Assembly (NCBI GenBank): GCA_021234155.1
Contig: JAJEKV010000016.1
Span: forward strand, 1,862,001-1,926,000
Length of the DNA: 64,000 nucleotides
Reading direction: 5' to 3'
Source: Isoetes taiwanensis
Lineage: Eukaryota; Streptophyta; Lycopodiopsida; Isoetales; Isoetaceae
Below the pieces are notes generated by a model. It was given only the letters and a program-made list of their open reading frames with translations. It was not told the origin of the DNA and searched no databases. Position 1 is the stretch's first letter. Every line of letters begins with the position of its first letter. The translations under genes were made by a program, and so were the position numbers. This document shows, piece by piece, positions 59,730-64,000 of the stretch.

Positions 59730-60389
59730 TGAATTCAAAGGTCCAAGATGTACTCATCATCAGCCTTCTTGCTTGTCTCAGGCTGTTCTTTTGTTGTCGA
59801 TCACGCTTGTCCGGTGAAGTAACCCGTTCTTCCGCAGCCTTTGTCTTCCGGATTAACAATTTGTAGCAACTTCTTTTAGCTCTACAAAATCAACCTCTTC
59901 GTCAGCGAGCTCGTGAGAGGTGGCTGAATCTCGATGATGTCATCTTGGCATAATCGATGAGGATTTGCGCCCTAGCTCTTGATTCTCATCGGGGAAGGTT
60001 TGGTAAGACAACCAATCTCATCTTAATGAAGTTCACAGCCTCCTTGTCTATGTCCACAGCCACACAATTTCGGCCCTTCTTGAGTGCACATGCAATGGTG
60101 GTACCAGAGCCAGAGAACGCATCAAGCACCCAATCTCCTGGACGAGAAAACATGTCAATGAGATGGTTGATGAGTTTTTGAGGCTTCTGATAGTGGTTCA
60201 CAATTCTGCCCTGTGCACTCGGGTCTTGCAGCTTCTGTAACACTGCAGGAAACTCTAAAACATTTGAGAAGTCAGTGCAGGCAGAAGTGTTGAAATGCTC
60301 CATGGTCCTCTTGCCATCGAAGCTCCAGTAACCAACGTGCAGATATTCCACTTTGCTTAACAGCCTGGGGCCTCCAGCCAGGGTTTCCC
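59730..60389 (-). pseudogene. N4/N6-type DNA amino-methyltransferase relic (copy 2), last exon
   Basis: Begins after a TTTCTTTCCTTAG acceptor at 60390. It reads KVEYLHVGYWSFDGKRTMEH and NHYQKPQKLINHLIDMFSRP, then DWVLDAFSGSGTTIACALKK and GRNCVAVDIDKEAVNFIKMR. FSGSGTT is the canonical AdoMet-binding motif of beta-class (N6_N4_Mtase) enzymes, with the acidic VDID strand intact, and QKP is the usual preceding block. The frame ends at TGA 59986-59988, but a shift in a C-run re-opens it (LPDENQELGRKSSS; HELADEEVDFVELKEV; SKKADDEYILDL), so the C-terminus looks recently lost. The catalytic PPY exon is not visible upstream. It is better preserved than copy 1 at 18287-19531, to which it is only distantly related. 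Confidence 0.7.
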
Positions 60390-62370
60390 CTAAGGAAAGA
60401 AAGTAAGTGCCTAAGTTTAGAACATTAGGCTATTTTTGTACTTTAGAGTTTAGCAATAGGGGCGAATTTTCTCGTTTTATACAAGCTGCAACATAATATT
60501 CAAGGCGAATATTTAATCGAGAACATTGAAATATATAGATAGACTAATTATTGTTTAATCAAAAATAATTATACACCTAATGAGAAAGTCTATTTGCAAA
60601 AACCATTTGAAACAACCTTGCATGTTCAAAGATATGTGCTATGATATACAACAAGGATATGGCTACTACAAGTAGAAGCCTCATATTTATTCGTTCTTTT
60701 TTAGAAAAAAATAAGATGCCTTGTCACTTTCACAAAGACAATAATGGAAGACACCACAAGAACTACACGAGCAATAACACTGCACCGCATCTGCAAAACT
60801 GAGCTATATTGTTATATCAAGCTCATGTCAAGTTTGTAGAATAATAACCATCTAAAAGGAATAGTAGACATTTAAAAGGAATAGAAGTAGGAGTCTGTGC
60901 ACTGTAAGTTGAAACTGCACTGTAAATATTGGAACTGTTTTACAGTAGAACTAATACACTTACATAATTTATTTAAATCATCTGAATCCGGGAGAGTTTT
61001 GCCAGACCATATGGCAACTAAAGCACTCTACCTTAGCAAAACCTAAATGACTCTTCGAACTAGTGTTATCTATCCACATAATATCTCCTTAGAAACATTA
61101 ACTAAAGGCAAATAACCAAATAAATGATGTGCAATAGCAGATGTATACTGAATATAGAATGACGGATTATATAAAATAGCAGATGCATATTGATTATACA
61201 ATGAGACATGCATGTGCAAAGCTTTCAATCTTGCCCGTTCCACCGGAAGATGATGCCAAGCATTGCAGTCCAAAAACGAGTGTAATACCAAACAATATCC
61301 AAATAAGTTCAGTAATCTCAATAAGAAATTCATATATTGTTGAACAAAGATCATCAAGTAACTCTCTTAAAATGCAAGGAATGGTAATAGACATAGTTCC
61401 CCTCTGCTCCATAACAGAAACAGAGGTTCCAAGAGCACCATCACTACATATCAAGTAGCAGAATGGCATCACTTAAGCAGTAATATTGTACATAGCAGAC
61501 CGTGTGTACTTATTCACTAGCCTGCCATGGGAAGCTAAACCTTAGCTTTAAGCTCTTATGCAGCTGCTTCATGAACCAGTGGTTGCATTAAGCCTCACAA
61601 ATCTGTACTTTTCCAGCAACCTTACACTCAAATGACTCTAAAACTAGCAAGCAGACATATCTTAAGGCACATATGTCATTCTGTTATACAGGCCATTCTA
61701 ACTTCCAACACTATTCACATTTAAATTTTGTTACTATCATCCTAAATAAATGTATAAGATAACCTGAATCCTTTTTGCTCCTCACAGCAGCATCTGGACT
61801 TCAGTTCTTTCCTTGTGGAAAAGGACCGACGGTTTGGCATTGGAACACAATGGAATCTTCACCCAGCAGCCATTAGAGTACCACGATGCTTGCAAACTCT
61901 AGCTTCATTCCACAAGTTATGTATAAAATTTCAACCATATCTTCACAGCTCAGGAAGCTCGCATGTATAAATTATCTGCATCAGGTATTTTTCCAGCAAC
62001 TTTATAACTAGCGTTTTGGGTCACTGTATTCTTTACAGCATCAGCTACAAAAACAATGCCTTATCTATAATAGGGATGCATTTCGAAAAAGGTAAGATCA
62101 AATCCGACGCCAACAATGCTATACATGCATGCTAAATCTTGGAAAGCTTACCCAAACAAGAATCCAAAGAGGTTTGCATCTCATTGCCGCAGAAATTGAT
62201 GTAGCTTTATCAATATGTAGCATAATAATAGGGGGCTTTCTTTATGTTTTTGTACGCTTTTCACTAAGGTTTTTCTATGATTTCGTGATGTATGTAAATG
62301 GATGTACTAATGCGTACATCTAGAGTGCACCATTTCTGAGCCATTGATTTTAGCCTTTTTTTTTTCAATG
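60390..62370. other. No supported gene
   Basis: Should contain upstream introns or exons of the methyltransferase, but I recognise none. A minus-strand ORF at 61194-61472 has one hydrophobic segment (IWILFGITLVFGLQCLA) and no family. Positions 62304-62328 share 25 nt with 21678-21702. Confidence 0.35.
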
Positions 62371-62484
62371 GTCAACAACCAATGGCTCACAACAAAAGCC
62401 CTTTTTTTATGCGTGTGGTGCATAATGGTCAACAATCAATGGCTCACAACAAAAGCCCTCTTTTTGTGTGTGTGGTGCATAATG
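62371..62484. repeat. 57-bp tandem duplication
   Basis: GTCAACAACCAATGGCTCAC at 62371 and GTCAACAATCAATGGCTCAC at 62428; each is followed by AACAAAAGCCCT and GTGTGGTGCATAATGG. Confidence 0.92.
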
Positions 62485-63179
62485 GGCACATGAAGGGCTT
62501 GAAGGGCGCATGTAGTGCGTTTCCCGTAAAACCGCAACACATTTCTTATCATAACTTTTGATCGAGCTCGCTTTTTGAGATGATTTTTATTTGCGTTGGA
62601 AAGCTCTCTCTCCGAGATCTTTTTATAGTGTATGATATGGATATGTTTGGTTAAGTTATATATATGCTAAAACAGCAATTTTTCGGCGGGTTTGGTAGGC
62701 TTTTCACATCCTACCCATTGATTATCTGAGGATTGCGCTATTGGTTTATTGTTTTATGGCTCATTTTGAATGAAGCTTGCAAAAAGTTACCATGCATTTT
62801 TAGATTTTGAGGCGGGTTACAAAGCAAATTCCAAGGCTTCTAGATCCTTTGTGCTAACAAGCGAGAAAAAGTTTCCCACTTTGGTTTCTCACCACAAGAA
62901 TCCATGGAGGCCAAAGGCACGTTAAATTCAGGTTGAAAAATGTTTGTGTATGGGTGTTGCAAACTTTATGACTTTTAGAATAATGGGATCAATCTGCTCT
63001 ATCTTTATGGTAAGTTTTACTTATGTTCTATTTGTTTTATTGTGATGAAATTCAAAAGCCATGTGTGATGAAAGCCTCAAATGAATTCTAGTTTTTTTTT
63101 TTGTTTGAATTCTAAATTTTTGTCACACGGGCGGGGGGGAGGGTGGCGTCCTAAGGCGAAGAAGGCCAAAAACTTTTTG
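62485..63179. other. No feature seen
   Basis: No gene or element recognised. A G9-type run GGGCGGGGGGGAGGG is at 63129-63143. Confidence 0.4.
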
Positions 63180-63300
63180 CAACACAAACCATTAACATCC
63201 AACATATAAAAATTAAATCCTTCAACACATAACAACCAACACATAACAACCATTGACATTAACAACCAACACATAACTACCATTGACATTAATTAACACA
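63180..63300. repeat. ACACATAACAACCATTGACA tandem repeat
   Basis: Short array of AACACATAACAACCATTGAC and AACACATAACTACCATTGAC units. The minus-strand ORF here (MSMVVMCWLL repeated) is repeat read-through. Confidence 0.85.
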
Positions 63301-63620
63301 ACCATTGGGTCCAACACATTTAAATTAAAATCCCCTTAAACCCCCTTTGGTTTGGGTGCATATTCACAGGGGGTGACGTGGGGCAAATAGAGCCCTCATA
63401 ATTGTATTTTGCATTATGAAATAAACACCATATAGTATTCCGCTTTGAAATCTTATAGTATTTTGCTTAATCTTGTTATACTGAAGATAGCAAATTTTGT
63501 ACTTGCATACCCCCACAAATGAGGAACTTTCACGTCACGGTGTAGATTAAGGAATAAGGGGTGAATATGCCTATCCAACAGCTCTCATTATGCAGAGTGA
63601 ACTCATTACTCCAGAATGCT
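63290..63620. repeat. Dispersed repeat, copy 2
   Basis: Co-linear with 27290-27640 (AAATTAAAATCCCC, CCCCCTTTGGTTTGGGTGCA, TATTCACAGGGG, TTATAGTATTTTGC, CATACCCCCACAAATGAGGA, ATCCAACAGCTCTC). The inverted partner seen in copy 1 is missing. Confidence 0.75.
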
Positions 63621-63769
63621 GGTCAATATAAAAGACTTCCCGAAGAATTAGAAAACCTGAAATAATTTGCATCAAAGGCAAAATAAACTCAGATTTCTTA
63701 CAGTAGAAATATGTGCCTGCTTAGCAACAGGTATCAGCGTTTCCCAAAGCCGCAATACTTGGTCGCATT

Positions 63770-63903
63770 CAACCAGGCAGCAAAACGGAAATAAATGTGC
63801 ATCTTTCCCCACGGCTACGGTGGGATAGACTCGAGAAGTTATGCAGGTCCGGCCTCCTTGGGCGAAGTAGCTCCACTACTACCGCGGATCCACGGTCCAC
63901 CTG
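63770..63903 (-). CDS. Putative exon, unrecognised
   Basis: After a CTTCTTTGCAG acceptor (minus strand, at 63903) the frame reads [20 protein letters not shown] then [20 protein letters not shown] to a stop. Arginine-rich and GC-richer than its surroundings. Family unknown, and the alternative frame ([20 protein letters not shown]) is also open, so the frame is uncertain. Confidence 0.25.
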
Positions 63904-64000
63904 CAAAGAAGCTCAATATTTAGGTTTGGGGTCTTGATGAATGTCAAAAAGTTTAAATTTGGGGATTTTTTTTGGAATTTAAAAAGGAAGATGGAGAGGA

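Overview
The window looks like nuclear DNA of a land plant with a large, repeat-rich genome. Land-plant families recognised are a pectinesterase, a glycoside hydrolase family 17 glucanase, P-class pentatricopeptide repeat (PPR) motifs, a trihelix/Myb-SANT-like domain, CDC48 and a peroxisomal 2,4-dienoyl-CoA reductase. Introns are GT-AG and the DNA is AT-rich. Two relics of bacterial-type N4/N6 amino-methyltransferases make me lean towards a seed-free plant (fern, lycophyte or bryophyte), because such genes are not known from flowering plants. That is an inference; the species is not identified.

Layout. 0-2.5 kb: a 19-bp minisatellite in two blocks around an AT-rich repeat of about 65 bp. 2.6-8.9 kb: almost gene-free, with decayed ORFs and A-rich repeats. 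8.9-13.9 kb: a decayed pectinesterase split by a 4,420-bp hAT transposon with clear 8-bp target duplications. 15.7-17.2 kb: a CDC48 pseudogene (N and D1 domains) that still has introns. 18.3-19.5 kb: first methyltransferase pseudogene. 20.6 kb: LINE 3' end. 24.6-25.1 kb: dienoyl-CoA reductase pseudogene. 26.4 kb: GH17 fragment. 27-36 kb: repeats and featureless DNA. 36.3-37.3 kb: the best intact gene in the window, a two-exon, 298-residue single-pass membrane protein of unknown function. 40.3-41.9 kb: a Mutator-like element with 66-bp terminal inverted repeats and 9-bp target duplications. 42.9-43.6 kb: LINE fragment. 43.7-58.9 kb: a trihelix-type gene whose first intron holds a decayed PPR gene; the PPR piece plus trihelix exon 1 is tandemly triplicated, and the middle copy carries a 9,410-bp transposon (47586-56995) with TTAA duplications. 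59.7-60.4 kb: second methyltransferase pseudogene. 60.4-64 kb: repeats and weak ORFs.

The genes do not form a pathway. The window is mainly a record of transposition, segmental duplication and decay. Its most informative parts are the three transposons with datable, target-duplicated insertions, the triplication whose sister copies preserve the empty site of the 9.4-kb element, and the two methyltransferase relics. All family calls come from reading the translations by eye, and no database search was possible.
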